From the NCBI RefSeq assembly GCF_900156735.1, contig NZ_FTOL01000005.1, positions 186,001-250,000 of the forward strand: DNA of 64,000 nucleotides, written 5' to 3'. A program made the position numbers and the translations under genes. How positions within the stretch are numbered: the first letter of the stretch is position 1; every line of letters begins with the position of its first letter. This document shows, piece after piece, positions 18,616 to 27,309 of this stretch. The DNA comes from Chryseobacterium ureilyticum. Lineage in GTDB: Bacteria; Bacteroidota; Bacteroidia; Flavobacteriales; Weeksellaceae. A model generated the notes under the pieces. It did no database searches. It was not told the DNA's origin and saw only the letters and a list, made by a program, of their open reading frames with translations.

Positions 18616-18645
18616 CTTGTAAATAGAATTAAATATTTATTTTTG
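18616..18645 (+). promoter_or_regulatory. Probable promoter of the DUF808 gene
   Basis: CTTG (18616-18619), 18 bases, TATTTTTG (18638-18645). Exact -7 box and the same spacing as other promoters in the window; 35 bases before the ATG. Confidence 0.5.
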
Positions 18646-18679
18646 CTGAACTTAACAAAGATTAAAAAATTATTAAAAT

Positions 18680-19561
18680 ATGGCATCAGGCTTTTTTGCA
18701 ATTTTGGATGATATTGCAGCATTGATGGATGATGTAGCAGTTACCAGTAAAATAGCTACACAAAAAACAGCAGGTATTTTGGGAGATGATCTGGCTGTAA
18801 ATGCAGAAAAAGCCACTGGCTTTCTTTCTTCCAGAGAAATTCCTGTATTATGGGCAATTACTAAAGGGTCGTTTATCAATAAACTGATTATTCTTCCTAT
18901 CGTTTTTTTACTCAATTGGTTGTATGCTCCGGCTATTAATTATGTGTTGATCCTTGGAGGATTTTATCTTGCCTTTGAAGGAGTGGAAAAAATAATAGAA
19001 TTTCTTTTTCATCGTGACAAAAAAGGGCATGAAGTTATAGAGGAGATTGTAGAAGAAAAAAGTTCAGAAGAAATAGAAAAACAGAAAGTAAAATCGGCAA
19101 TTACAACAGATTTTATTTTATCAATCGAGATCGTTATTATTGCTTTAGGAACCGTATTGGAAGAAAGCCATCCTTTCATTACACAGATTTTAGTAACGAG
19201 CTTGGTTGCATTTATTGCGACTGTTGGAGTTTATGGAATTGTAGCTCTTATTGTAAGAATGGATGATGCAGGGTTTAAATTAATAAAGAAAAGTAACGAT
19301 AAAGGTTTTTTTGGAAAGCTTGGGCACATTTTAGTGAAAGCTTTACCTATTGTTATTAAAATATTAGGAGTTGTAGGAACAATTGCCTTAATAATGGTTG
19401 CTGGTGAAATTTTTCTACATAGAATAGAATTTTTTCATGGATTACTTCCAACTTGGCCGGATATTTTGAAAAAGCTTATGCTTGGAATTGTTGGCGGATT
19501 GGCAGCGGTTGCTGTCTTCACTTTAGGAAAAGGAATCTATTCTTTAGCGACAAAAAAATAA
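18680..19561 (+). CDS. DUF808 (YedI-like) inner-membrane protein
   Basis: 293 residues, opening MASGFFAILDDIAALMDDVAV, the strongly conserved start of the DUF808/YedI family. A soluble N-terminal segment with VTSKIATQKTAGILGDDLAVNA is followed by about six membrane helices (first at roughly 70-95). No function is established for the family that I can recall. It stands alone between a divergent hydrolase gene and the convergent dnaJ. Confidence 0.88.
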   Translation: MASGFFAILDDIAALMDDVAVTSKIATQKTAGILGDDLAVNAEKATGFLSSREIPVLWAITKGSFINKLIILPIVFLLNWLYAPAINYVLILGGFYLAFEGVEKIIEFLFHRDKKGHEVIEEIVEEKSSEEIEKQKVKSAITTDFILSIEIVIIALGTVLEESHPFITQILVTSLVAFIATVGVYGIVALIVRMDDAGFKLIKKSNDKGFFGKLGHILVKALPIVIKILGVVGTIALIMVAGEIFLHRIEFFHGLLPTWPDILKKLMLGIVGGLAAVAVFTLGKGIYSLATKK

Positions 19562-19585
19562 AACAGAATTATAATTAAATAACCA

Positions 19586-19621
19586 AAAAAATCCTGTATT
19601 CGTGAGAGTACAGGATTTTTT
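19586..19621. terminator. Bidirectional terminator between the DUF808 gene and dnaJ
   Basis: Symmetric 13-bp stem (19586-19598 with 19609-19621), A-run on the left and T-run on the right, placed between convergent genes. Confidence 0.75.
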
Positions 19622-19660
19622 ATGGTCTGGCTTAAAGATCATTTTGAAACTTTAAACAAA

Positions 19661-19690
19661 AAAAAGAGACTTTTTTACAAGTCTCTTTTT
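19661..19690 (-). terminator. Intrinsic terminator of dnaJ
   Basis: 12-bp stem (19661-19672 with 19679-19690), 6-base loop; on the minus strand it is followed by a T-run. It begins right after the dnaJ stop codon (19695). Confidence 0.75.
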
Positions 19691-19694
19691 TATA

Positions 19695-20813
19695 TTAATT
19701 GAATAAATCTTTTACTTTATCAAAAAAAGTTTTTTCCTTTCCGGATGGTTCTGCAACCATTTCTCCGCTGGACATCTGCTTTTCAAAGAAGTCTTTTTGC
19801 TCCTTAGTAAGCTTTTGAGGTGTCCATACATTGATATGAATAAACATGTCTCCTTTACCGTAGCTGTCGATGCTTGGAAGACCTTTTCCTGCTAATCTTA
19901 AAATCTTTCCGGATTGTGTTCCAGGGTCAACAGTGATCTTTACTTTTCCACCAACGGTAGGAATTTCTTTTTTAGTACCTAAAGCAGCTTCAGCAAATGA
20001 TACATACAATTCCTGGTGAAGGTTATCTCCCTCTCTCTTGATGGTCTGATCTACTTCCTCTTCAATGATTACTAATAAATCACCCGGAGTTCCGCCGAAT
20101 GGAGCATCATTTCCTTTTCCTCTTACATTAAGCTGGATTCCATCTCTTGCTCCTGCAGGAATATTGATTGTGATTTCCTCCTCATCTTTTACAAGACCCT
20201 GAGCATTTGCTCCGGCAGGAATTTTATCAGCAACTTTTCCGATTCCCTGACAAGTACTACAAGTTGTTTGAGTCTGCATCTGACCAAACATCGTGTTCAT
20301 TACTTTAAGCTGAACACCGGAACCATTACAGGTAGGGCATGTTTTTGAAGTGGCACCTTCCGCCATCTTCATTTTTTTAACTTTAATGGTTTTGTGAGTT
20401 CCGTTTACCATTTCCTCAAGGTTCAGCTTGATTCTGATTCTTAAATTAGAACCTTTTACCTGCTGACGACCACCGCCGCCACCGCCGAATCCTCCGAAAC
20501 CACCACCGAAAATATCTCCAAACTGGCTGAAAATATCCTCCATATTCATTCCGCCTCCGAAGCCTCCGCCTCCGAAACCTCCGTTACCACTCATTCCGGC
20601 ATGACCGAATTGATCGTATCTGGCACGTTTCTGATCGTCGCTTAATACTTCGTAAGCTTCAGCAGCTTCTTTAAATTTTTCCTCAGCCTCTTTATCCCCT
20701 GGATTTTTATCCGGGTGGAATTTGATAGCCATTTTACGGTATGCTTTCTTTATTTCGTCGGCTGATGCAGATTTGCTGATCTCAAGAACCTCGTAATAAT
20801 CTCTTTTTGACAT
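19695..20813 (-). CDS. dnaJ: Chaperone DnaJ with a single zinc centre
   Basis: Hsp40 co-chaperone of DnaK, 372 residues: J domain (1-70, HPD at 33-35), a very Gly/Phe-rich linker (75-125), substrate-binding domain and C-terminal dimerisation domain. Classical DnaJ has four CxxCxGxG repeats forming two zinc centres. Here only two remain: CPTCNGSG (159-166) and CSTCQGIG (185-192), i.e. repeats 2 and 3 (zinc centre II). The positions of repeats 1 and 4 read [10 protein letters not shown] and [11 protein letters not shown] without cysteines. I recall the same arrangement in other Flavobacteriia. Downstream of grpE by 100 bases, probably co-transcribed as a heat-shock pair. Confidence 0.97.
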   Translation of the reverse strand: MSKRDYYEVLEISKSASADEIKKAYRKMAIKFHPDKNPGDKEAEEKFKEAAEAYEVLSDDQKRARYDQFGHAGMSGNGGFGGGGFGGGMNMEDIFSQFGDIFGGGFGGFGGGGGGRQQVKGSNLRIRIKLNLEEMVNGTHKTIKVKKMKMAEGATSKTCPTCNGSGVQLKVMNTMFGQMQTQTTCSTCQGIGKVADKIPAGANAQGLVKDEEEITINIPAGARDGIQLNVRGKGNDAPFGGTPGDLLVIIEEEVDQTIKREGDNLHQELYVSFAEAALGTKKEIPTVGGKVKITVDPGTQSGKILRLAGKGLPSIDSYGKGDMFIHINVWTPQKLTKEQKDFFEKQMSSGEMVAEPSGKEKTFFDKVKDLFN

Positions 20814-20913
20814 GACAATTTAATAATTGATTATTGATAAATGATAAAAGATATTTAAAGCTAATAAGTGAAATATTCATCCATTATCACTCATCATTTA
20901 TCATTTATGAATT

Positions 20914-21450
20914 TTAGTTACCTGTTACTACTTTTGCAAAACGGATTACCTTGTCGCTCAAAGTATAACCTGTTTCAATAACATCTACGATTTTCCCTTT
21001 AAGATCCTCAGATGGAGCAGGAATTTGGGTAATAGCTTCATGGAAGTCTACATTGAAGCTGTCACCAGCCTTCACTTCCATTGCCTTTAATCCTTTTTCG
21101 GTAAGTTTATTTTTGAATTTCTGATAGATAAGTTCTACACCCTGAAGATCAGCCGGATTTCCGTTTTTAGCGATTTCTTTTAATGCTCTTTCGAAATCAT
21201 CTAAAACTCCCAACATAGATACCATCATATCCTGATTGGCATATTGGAAGAATTCCATTTTTTCTTTTGATGTTCTTTTTTTATAGTTTTCGAATTCAGC
21301 ATATAATCTGATGTAACGGTCTTTCTCTTCTGCCAAAAGTTCCTCAGCAGTAGGAGTAGCTGTCACATTGTCCTGAGACGTTGCCTCATTCTGAACATTG
21401 TTATCTTCTTGATTATTGATGCTTTCTTCGTTAATATCCTGATTTTCCAT
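20914..21450 (-). CDS. grpE: Nucleotide-exchange factor GrpE
   Basis: 178 residues. An acidic, Gln/Asn-rich disordered N-terminus (1-40) precedes the long dimerising helix (about 40-90, EEKDRYIRLYAEFENYKKRT) and the C-terminal beta domain ending GYTLSDKVIRFAKVVTG, all diagnostic of GrpE. It promotes ADP release from DnaK and cooperates with the DnaJ encoded next. No clear TAnnTTTG promoter was found in the 220 bases upstream, which would fit a heat-shock-specific or otherwise variant promoter. Confidence 0.96.
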   Translation of the reverse strand: MENQDINEESINNQEDNNVQNEATSQDNVTATPTAEELLAEEKDRYIRLYAEFENYKKRTSKEKMEFFQYANQDMMVSMLGVLDDFERALKEIAKNGNPADLQGVELIYQKFKNKLTEKGLKAMEVKAGDSFNVDFHEAITQIPAPSEDLKGKIVDVIETGYTLSDKVIRFAKVVTGN

Positions 21451-21673
21451 AATTCAATATTTATTTACAGGAATGTTTCGCAAAGACTCTGCCAAAGGAA
21501 AAAACAGGACATTAAGGCAGAAAATAGTTATGGATAGATAAGTAGGAATGTCCTATGGAGAGTGCAGAAATTCTAATATTTTTTGACAGAGTGGTTAAAT
21601 AATTTTGTACGCTTGGTTTGAAAATGAGGTCTAAAACCTATAAGGTTTAAATTTATAATCATTAATGATATTC

Positions 21674-23008
21674 CTATTCCCCAGTAAAAGTCTGATACAG
21701 CAAATACAGATTTAAAACAATAATAATTACCGAAATAATCCACACACAAACTTTCAGGAAAGGTTTGTTTACAAATTCTCCCATCTTAGCTTTATCATTG
21801 GTAAACATGACCAGCGGAACTACAGCAAAGCTTAATTGCATAGACAAAATTACTTGGCTTAATACCAATAATTCTGTAGTTCCCTGTTCACCATAGAGAA
21901 TAGCCACAATAAGAGCTGGAATAACAGCTATAAGTCTTGTTATCAATCTTCGTAACCAGGGTTTTAATTTAATATTTAAAAAGCCTTCCATTACAATCTG
22001 TCCGGCAAGAGTTCCTGTAAGCGTTGAATTCTGTCCTGAAGCCAATAGAGCAATTGCAAATGCAATACTTGCCATCGACGCTCCTAGAATAGGGGTAAGC
22101 ATCTTGTAAGCATCATGAATATCTGCTACATGTTCATTTCCTGTAGTGTGGAACGTTGCGGCAGCCAGAATTAAAATCGCAGCATTGATAAAAAAGGCAA
22201 GCATCAGGGATACGGTGCTGTCCAGAGTTGCGAACTTAATAGCTTCTTTTTTTCCTTCCGTATCACGGGTGTAGTCTCTTGTCTGTACAATACTACTGTG
22301 AAGGTATAAATTATGCGGCATTACGGTAGCTCCCAGAATACCAATGGCAATATATAACATTGCAGGATTTTGTATGATTTCTTTTTGAGGAACCAATCCA
22401 CCCAGAATTTCATTAAAAGCAGGTTTTGAGATCACAATTTCATAAACAAAACAAGCCAGAATGATAAAAATAAGTCCTCCAACGATACTTTCGATCCATC
22501 GGAATCCTTTTGCCTGAAGTAAGAGAATGATCAATACATCTACGGTTGTGATCACAATTCCCCATGTCAATGGAATATGAAAGAGGAGGTTCAGTGCAAT
22601 GGCGGAACCAATAACCTCGGCAAGATCACAGGCGGCAATGGCTATTTCACAGAATATCCAGAGAATAAAGTTGGTAGTAGGGCTAAAGTGGTCTCTACAA
22701 GCTTGCGCAAGATCTCTTTCTGCAACTACTCCAAGTTTAACGGATAAATGTTGCAGGACCATTGCGAAAATATTAGAAATAAGAATCACGGAAAGCAATG
22801 TATATCCGAATTGAGCTCCTCCGGCAATATCTGTTGCCCAGTTTCCAGGATCCATATATCCCACGGCGATCATAAGTCCAGGACCTGCAAATGCAAGATA
22901 TTTTCTCCAGAAATTAGCCTTTTTAGGGACTTTTATGGAAGAATAAACTTCTGATAAAGAGTGTGATGTTTTATCTTTTCGCCAAGCGCTTTTTATATTG
23001 AAATTCAT
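21674..23008 (-). CDS. mntH: Nramp family divalent metal transporter (MntH-like)
   Basis: 444 residues with about 11 membrane helices. Metal-site motifs of the family are present: DPGNWATD in helix 1 (near residue 53) and MPHNLYLHSS in helix 6 (near 232), where the canonical Asp, Asn and Met ligands coordinate Mn2+ or Fe2+ during proton-coupled import. Start ATG at 23008. A perfect promoter (23028-23057) and an overlapping 7-6-7 dyad (23011-23030) lie immediately upstream, pointing to repression by a metal-responsive regulator. Mn2+ versus Fe2+ preference cannot be told from sequence alone. Confidence 0.92.
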   Translation of the reverse strand: MNFNIKSAWRKDKTSHSLSEVYSSIKVPKKANFWRKYLAFAGPGLMIAVGYMDPGNWATDIAGGAQFGYTLLSVILISNIFAMVLQHLSVKLGVVAERDLAQACRDHFSPTTNFILWIFCEIAIAACDLAEVIGSAIALNLLFHIPLTWGIVITTVDVLIILLLQAKGFRWIESIVGGLIFIILACFVYEIVISKPAFNEILGGLVPQKEIIQNPAMLYIAIGILGATVMPHNLYLHSSIVQTRDYTRDTEGKKEAIKFATLDSTVSLMLAFFINAAILILAAATFHTTGNEHVADIHDAYKMLTPILGASMASIAFAIALLASGQNSTLTGTLAGQIVMEGFLNIKLKPWLRRLITRLIAVIPALIVAILYGEQGTTELLVLSQVILSMQLSFAVVPLVMFTNDKAKMGEFVNKPFLKVCVWIISVIIIVLNLYLLYQTFTGE

Positions 23009-23010
23009 AA

Positions 23011-23030
23011 TTGTTAGAAATGACTAACAA
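23011..23030. promoter_or_regulatory. Operator-like dyad at the mntH promoter
   Basis: TTGTTAG (23011-23017), 6 bases, CTAACAA (23024-23030): perfect 7-bp arms. It overlaps the last three bases of the -7 box and the expected transcription start, ending 2 bases before the start codon. The inner TTAG-N6-CTAA resembles DtxR/MntR-family sites. A bound regulator there would block initiation. Confidence 0.5.
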
Positions 23031-23057
23031 ATTTAATTAAATAAATGTAAACACAAA
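23028..23057 (-). promoter_or_regulatory. Bacteroidota sigma-A promoter of mntH
   Basis: Minus strand: TTTG (plus 23054-23057), 18 bases, TAAATTTG (plus 23028-23035), exact at both boxes; about 14-20 bases of leader. Confidence 0.7.
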
Positions 23058-23072
23058 AATCAAGGGCATAAA

Positions 23073-23100
23073 AAATCCCGGAAATGACTTCCCGGGATTT
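23073..23100 (-). terminator. Intrinsic terminator of the DUF937-OmpA gene
   Basis: 9-bp GC-rich stem (23073-23081 with 23092-23100), 10-base loop, T-run on the minus strand, 21 bases past the stop. Confidence 0.7.
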
Positions 23101-23121
23101 AATTTTTATTGATTCTAAAGA

Positions 23122-24450
23122 TTATTTTGCAAATCTTACAGACATTTTTCTGTCAGCAGCTCTTTCAGCATCAGAAGCTTTTGCATCTACTTTAGCAAAT
23201 TTGCTTCCGTACCCTTCAGCTCCAAGAACCTGAGCTCCAACTCCTGCTTTACCTAAAGCAGCTTTGATATAATCAGCTCTTGCCTGAGATAATTTTACAT
23301 TAGAAGCTTCATTTCCTGTTTTATCAGTGTAACCACCGATTTTAATTTTTGAATCAGGGAAAGCTTTAAGGATAGCCACAAGGTTATCCAACTGTCCTTG
23401 TGATCCTGCTTCCAATTCAGTAGAACTTCCCATTTTGAAGTTTACGTGATCGAAGTCGTACCACTTATCTTTCAATGCTGCATCATCTGCTGCACTTTTG
23501 TAACCGTCAGATTTCAGGAATGAAATCATCTGATCTTCCATACCACCTTTGTAACCTTTTAACATTACTCCGTTAAGATCAATGTTTTCATCAGTTTTAG
23601 CTGCTGGTGTTGCAGTGGTAGCTGGTGTGGATGTAGTTGCAGATGCTGTATCTGTAGATGTTCCTGTAGAATCTGTAGAAGAAGACATTGTAGTAGTCGT
23701 CTCTTTTTTCTCACATTGCTTCCATAGGAAATATCCTGCAGCAATTAATAATAAAAGCGGAAGCAACCATTTCCAGATTGAACCTCCGCCTTGATTATCA
23801 TTGTTATTGTTAAATTGTTCTCTTACTTCTCTAGCTCCTTCACTTACATTTTCTCTTGCCGTAGCAACACCTTCAGCGATGTTATCTTTAGCAGTAGATG
23901 TTACTGAAGAAACTGTTTCTTTAGCCTGTCCAAACCAATTTTCAGCTCCTAATCCAAATGAAGCTAAAGAAAGACCTGCCGGCAATAAAGAAGAAATAAT
24001 GCCTTTCTGATCATTCAGTAAGCTGGAAATACCTGAAGCACCCAAATTATTGTCTGCCGCATATTTTCCAACAGTACCTACTGTAGCCCCGGTAACCAAG
24101 TTTAACAATGAACCTGCAGATGTATTGCTGATTCCTGAAAAACTGGCAATGGAATTCACTAATCCGCCAACCTTATCTCCAAAAAGTGAAGATAATAAAG
24201 AGGTAATAATAGGGTTACTAGATGATCCACCTAATAAGTTCCCTAAGATCCCACTGGAAGAGGCTTTTGTAATGGCATCCACAACACCAGGGTTGTCTGC
24301 GTTATTGGCTAATCCACCTACTACTGCAGGTAACAAGCCACCAATTGCTTTTGAAATTCCTGATTCGCTTTCTCCAAACTGTGATGCAGCCTGTGAAACC
24401 AAAGCGGGACCTAATTGCCCTTTAATTAAATCAATGACATTTAAAGACAT
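23122..24450 (-). CDS. DUF937 - transmembrane - OmpA domain protein
   Basis: 442 residues with an unusual order. Residues 1-160 are a DUF937-like Gly/Ala/Leu-rich helical domain (LIKGQLGPALVSQAASQFG, GLLPAVVGGLANNAD); a helical stretch follows, then one membrane helix (WKWLLPLLLLIAAGYFLW, about 230), a Thr/Ser/Ala-rich linker (255-290) and a C-terminal OmpA peptidoglycan-binding domain (LVAILKAFPDSKIKIGGYTDKTGNEASN...LSQARADYIKAAL). There is no signal peptide, so the N-terminal domain is probably cytoplasmic and the OmpA domain periplasmic, bound to the cell wall. Function unknown. Monocistronic, own terminator. Confidence 0.85.
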   Translation of the reverse strand: MSLNVIDLIKGQLGPALVSQAASQFGESESGISKAIGGLLPAVVGGLANNADNPGVVDAITKASSSGILGNLLGGSSSNPIITSLLSSLFGDKVGGLVNSIASFSGISNTSAGSLLNLVTGATVGTVGKYAADNNLGASGISSLLNDQKGIISSLLPAGLSLASFGLGAENWFGQAKETVSSVTSTAKDNIAEGVATARENVSEGAREVREQFNNNNDNQGGGSIWKWLLPLLLLIAAGYFLWKQCEKKETTTTMSSSTDSTGTSTDTASATTSTPATTATPAAKTDENIDLNGVMLKGYKGGMEDQMISFLKSDGYKSAADDAALKDKWYDFDHVNFKMGSSTELEAGSQGQLDNLVAILKAFPDSKIKIGGYTDKTGNEASNVKLSQARADYIKAALGKAGVGAQVLGAEGYGSKFAKVDAKASDAERAADRKMSVRFAK

Positions 24451-24566
24451 AATAAATTTTTTTAGATTAATGTTGAGATAAATTTAAACAAAAATCCGTC
24501 TAAATGTCATTTTTTTTTGAATTATTCTCTAAAAATTAACAAAAATTTTTGAAATTGTTAATTTTT

Positions 24567-26042
24567 TTAATACGCTTTTGCGAATAATACACGTCTCTTA
24601 GATGGTTTTCCTGAAATTAAAGAAACACCTTCTTCTATATCATCATCCAAAGGAATACATCTGATCGTAGCCTTAGTTTCATCTTTGATTTGTTCCTCCT
24701 CTTCAGCAGTACCATCCCAATGAGCGTAAATAAATCCTCCTTTTTCTTCTAATACAGTTTTGAATTCTTCGTAAGTATCTACTTTAGTGATGTTATTTTT
24801 TCTGAATTCAAATGCTTTGTTATAAATATCCTGCTGGATTGTCTTCAATAATTCTTCAATGTAAGTATCCAGACCTTCAATAGAACGAACTTCTTTCGTA
24901 AGGTTGTCTCTTCTTGCAATTTCTACAGACTTGTTTTCAAGATCTCTTGGTCCCATTGCAATTCTTACAGGAACTCCTTTCAATTCGTATTCAGCGAATT
25001 TCCAACCTGGTTTGTTCTGAGTATCGTTGTCAAACTTCACTGAAATACCTTTAGCTTTCAATTTAGCCTGAATATCTAATGCTACTTCACTGATCTGTGC
25101 CAGTTGCTCTTCTCCTTTGAAAATAGGAACAATCACAACCTGGATTGGTGCCAATGTCGGAGGCAATACCAAACCGAAATCATCAGAGTGTGTCATAATC
25201 AAAGCTCCCATCAAACGGGTAGAGGTTCCCCAAGAGGTAGCCCATGCATGCTCTATTTTTCCTTCCTTGTTGGTGAATTTTACATCAAATGCTTTTGCGA
25301 AATTCTGCCCTAAGAAGTGAGATGTTCCTGCCTGAAGCGCTTTTCCATCTTGCATTAAAGCTTCAATACAGTACGTTTCATCAGCTCCTGCAAATCTTTC
25401 AGAAGGTGTTTTTAACCCTTGAACTACAGGCATTGCCATAAAGTTCTCTGCAAAATCAGCATATACTTTGTTCATTTTTTCAGCTTCTTCCACAGCTTCA
25501 TCTTTTGTAGCATGAGCCGTATGACCTTCCTGCCATAAGAATTCTGCCGTTCTAAGGAATAGGCGGGTTCTCATTTCCCAACGTACAACGTTTGCCCATT
25601 GGTTGATAAGGATAGGTAAATCTCTGTAAGACTGAATCCAGTTTTTATAAGTATTCCAGATAATTGCTTCTGAAGTAGGGCGTACAATCAATTCTTCTTC
25701 AAGCTTTGCATCCGGGTCTACAATTAGTTTTGAAGGGTTGTCTGGGTCTGTTTTTAACCTGTAATGGGTAACTACAGCACATTCCTTTGCGAAACCTTCT
25801 GCATTTTTTTCCTCAGCCTCAAATAAGCTCTTGGGCACAAAAAGCGGGAAATATGCGTTCACGTGACCTGTTTCTTTGAACTTTTTATCCATTTCATCAC
25901 GCATTTTTTCCCAGATTGCATAGCCATATGGTTTGATTACCATACATCCACGCACACCTGAGTTTTCAGCTAAATCAGCTTTTACAACCAGCTCATTATA
26001 CCACTTGCTGTAATCTTCGCTTCTTGAGGTTAGTTTTGCCAT
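24567..26042 (-). CDS. proS: Prolyl-tRNA synthetase, archaeal/eukaryotic type
   Basis: Charges tRNA-Pro. 491 residues beginning [44 protein letters not shown], the signature of the archaeal/eukaryote-like ProRS, not the 570-residue bacterial type with an inserted editing domain. Class II motifs 2 and 3 are visible ([24 protein letters not shown]; the Gly-rich motif near [17 protein letters not shown]), and the protein has the extra C-terminal domain ending VLFAKAY. No INS editing domain is present, so misacylated Ala-tRNA-Pro would need a trans editor. Divergent from the lipoprotein gene at 26185. Confidence 0.96.
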   Translation of the reverse strand: MAKLTSRSEDYSKWYNELVVKADLAENSGVRGCMVIKPYGYAIWEKMRDEMDKKFKETGHVNAYFPLFVPKSLFEAEEKNAEGFAKECAVVTHYRLKTDPDNPSKLIVDPDAKLEEELIVRPTSEAIIWNTYKNWIQSYRDLPILINQWANVVRWEMRTRLFLRTAEFLWQEGHTAHATKDEAVEEAEKMNKVYADFAENFMAMPVVQGLKTPSERFAGADETYCIEALMQDGKALQAGTSHFLGQNFAKAFDVKFTNKEGKIEHAWATSWGTSTRLMGALIMTHSDDFGLVLPPTLAPIQVVIVPIFKGEEQLAQISEVALDIQAKLKAKGISVKFDNDTQNKPGWKFAEYELKGVPVRIAMGPRDLENKSVEIARRDNLTKEVRSIEGLDTYIEELLKTIQQDIYNKAFEFRKNNITKVDTYEEFKTVLEEKGGFIYAHWDGTAEEEEQIKDETKATIRCIPLDDDIEEGVSLISGKPSKRRVLFAKAY

Positions 26043-26184
26043 TATCTTTTAAAATTTTTTTAACTTTTGCACATTATTGTTATCTAAAAATAAAAATCTA
26101 TTTTTGATAGATTTTTTAATCAGTATTGGTACATTTTTGGTACAGATTGCAAATATAATTTAAATTAAAAATTTTTACGTTATC

Positions 26185-27279
26185 ATGAAAAGAAATATAC
26201 ATAAAAATTTACTTGGTCTGTTAAAATCTAAAGGGGTTTTGGCAGTAGCAGGTGGATTATTGCTTATGTCTTGTGGTGCTCAGATGGGAGGGTATAGCGA
26301 GACGGACGGGGTATATTATGACCCTAATAAGGATACGCTGCCCGAAGGAGTTATCATTAATGGTAGCGGAAACAGAGTAGGAGAATATTACGACTACTAT
26401 GAGGATTCTAATCTGATTCAGAATGCAGAGATCAATTCCAGAGATCAGCAAAACAGATATAACGACTGGAGCGGAACAAATACCAATTGGGGATCTGCTA
26501 CAAATTCTGATTGGGGATTGTATGCCGGTTCTCAAACGAATTATTATGACAACTCGTGGGGATATGGATCTCCTTGGGGCTGGTACGGTGGTTATAGCCC
26601 ATATTGGGGTTGGAACCGTGGCTGGGGCTGGGGTGCAAGTATGTCCTGGGGTTGGGGCGGATCATTCGGCTGGGGCTGGGGAGGCTCTATTGGATGGGGA
26701 AGCCCATACTGGGGATACGGATATTCTCCTTACTGGGGCGGATATTATGATCCATTCTGGGGTGGATACTATGGTAGCCCATATTGGGGCTATGGAGGTG
26801 GTTATTATAACAGACCTTACAGAAGAAGTGGTACAGACAGAGGCTTCCGTAATACGGGTATAAACAATGCAGTGTATGGAACGAATACAGCTAGAAACAA
26901 TAACGGATTCCGAAATACAAGTACAGGAGGATTCAGAAACTCTACTTCCAACGGAGGATTCAGAAATGGAAATTCTGAAGGATTTAGAAATACCAATTCT
27001 GGTGGATTCAGAAATTCTACTTCAAGCGGTGGGTTCCGTAATGGAAATTCCGGAGGATTCAGATCTGGAGATTCTGGTGGATTCCGTAATTCTACGCCTC
27101 AACAAAGACCTAATTATCAACAATCACAACCAAGATACAATAACGGTGGTTTCAGATCTAATGATTCAGGTGGTTTCAGATCTGGTGGTGGTTTCAATTC
27201 CGGCGGCGGTGGCGGCGGATTTAGAAGCGGCGGTTCATCAGGTGGTGGTGGCGGATTCAGATCCGGTGGTTTCAGATAA
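26185..27279 (+). CDS. Gly/Trp/Tyr-rich lipoprotein with GFR repeats
   Basis: 364 residues. A lipoprotein signal peptide (lipobox LMSC, Cys near 30) is followed by an acidic stretch, then about 85 residues made almost entirely of Gly, Trp, Tyr, Ser and Pro (about 120-210, WGWYGGYSPYWGW type), then a 145-residue basic tail of 14 GFR units (GGFRN/GGFRS). The composition resembles a sticky, phase-separating or matrix protein held on the outer membrane by its lipid anchor. No enzyme domain is seen. The two long overlapping frames in the same region are compositional shadows. Its stop lies 30 bases before the FadL-like porin gene, so the two are likely one transcript. Confidence 0.82.
   Translation: MKRNIHKNLLGLLKSKGVLAVAGGLLLMSCGAQMGGYSETDGVYYDPNKDTLPEGVIINGSGNRVGEYYDYYEDSNLIQNAEINSRDQQNRYNDWSGTNTNWGSATNSDWGLYAGSQTNYYDNSWGYGSPWGWYGGYSPYWGWNRGWGWGASMSWGWGGSFGWGWGGSIGWGSPYWGYGYSPYWGGYYDPFWGGYYGSPYWGYGGGYYNRPYRRSGTDRGFRNTGINNAVYGTNTARNNNGFRNTSTGGFRNSTSNGGFRNGNSEGFRNTNSGGFRNSTSSGGFRNGNSGGFRSGDSGGFRNSTPQQRPNYQQSQPRYNNGGFRSNDSGGFRSGGGFNSGGGGGGFRSGGSSGGGGGFRSGGFR
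26842..27276 (+). repeat. GFRN/GFRS repeat tract in the lipoprotein
   Basis: Fourteen copies of Gly-Phe-Arg plus one GFN variant, spaced 5-12 residues apart, most as GGFRNS, GGFRNG or GGFRSG. Codons vary between copies (GGATTCAGA, GGTTTCAGA, GGGTTCCGT), so the repeat is kept at protein level and not recently expanded. Confidence 0.85.
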
Positions 27280-27309
27280 TTTTCAACTTCATAAACTATT
27301 AAAAAAATA

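Noticed and set aside
20837..20908. Inverted GATAAATGATA / TATCATTTAT pair between grpE and dnaJ
   Set aside because: 10-bp AT-only repeat within ATGATAAAT-like low-complexity sequence; expected by chance in such composition.
24050..24481. 143-codon plus-strand frame opposite the DUF937-OmpA gene
   Set aside because: Antisense shadow of a low-complexity coding region; Pro/Ala/Thr/Leu-biased and without a domain.
26092..26116. AT-only hairpin in the proS leader considered as an attenuator
   Set aside because: The 10-bp stem contains a single G-C pair and the loop region is low-complexity AT; too weak to call.
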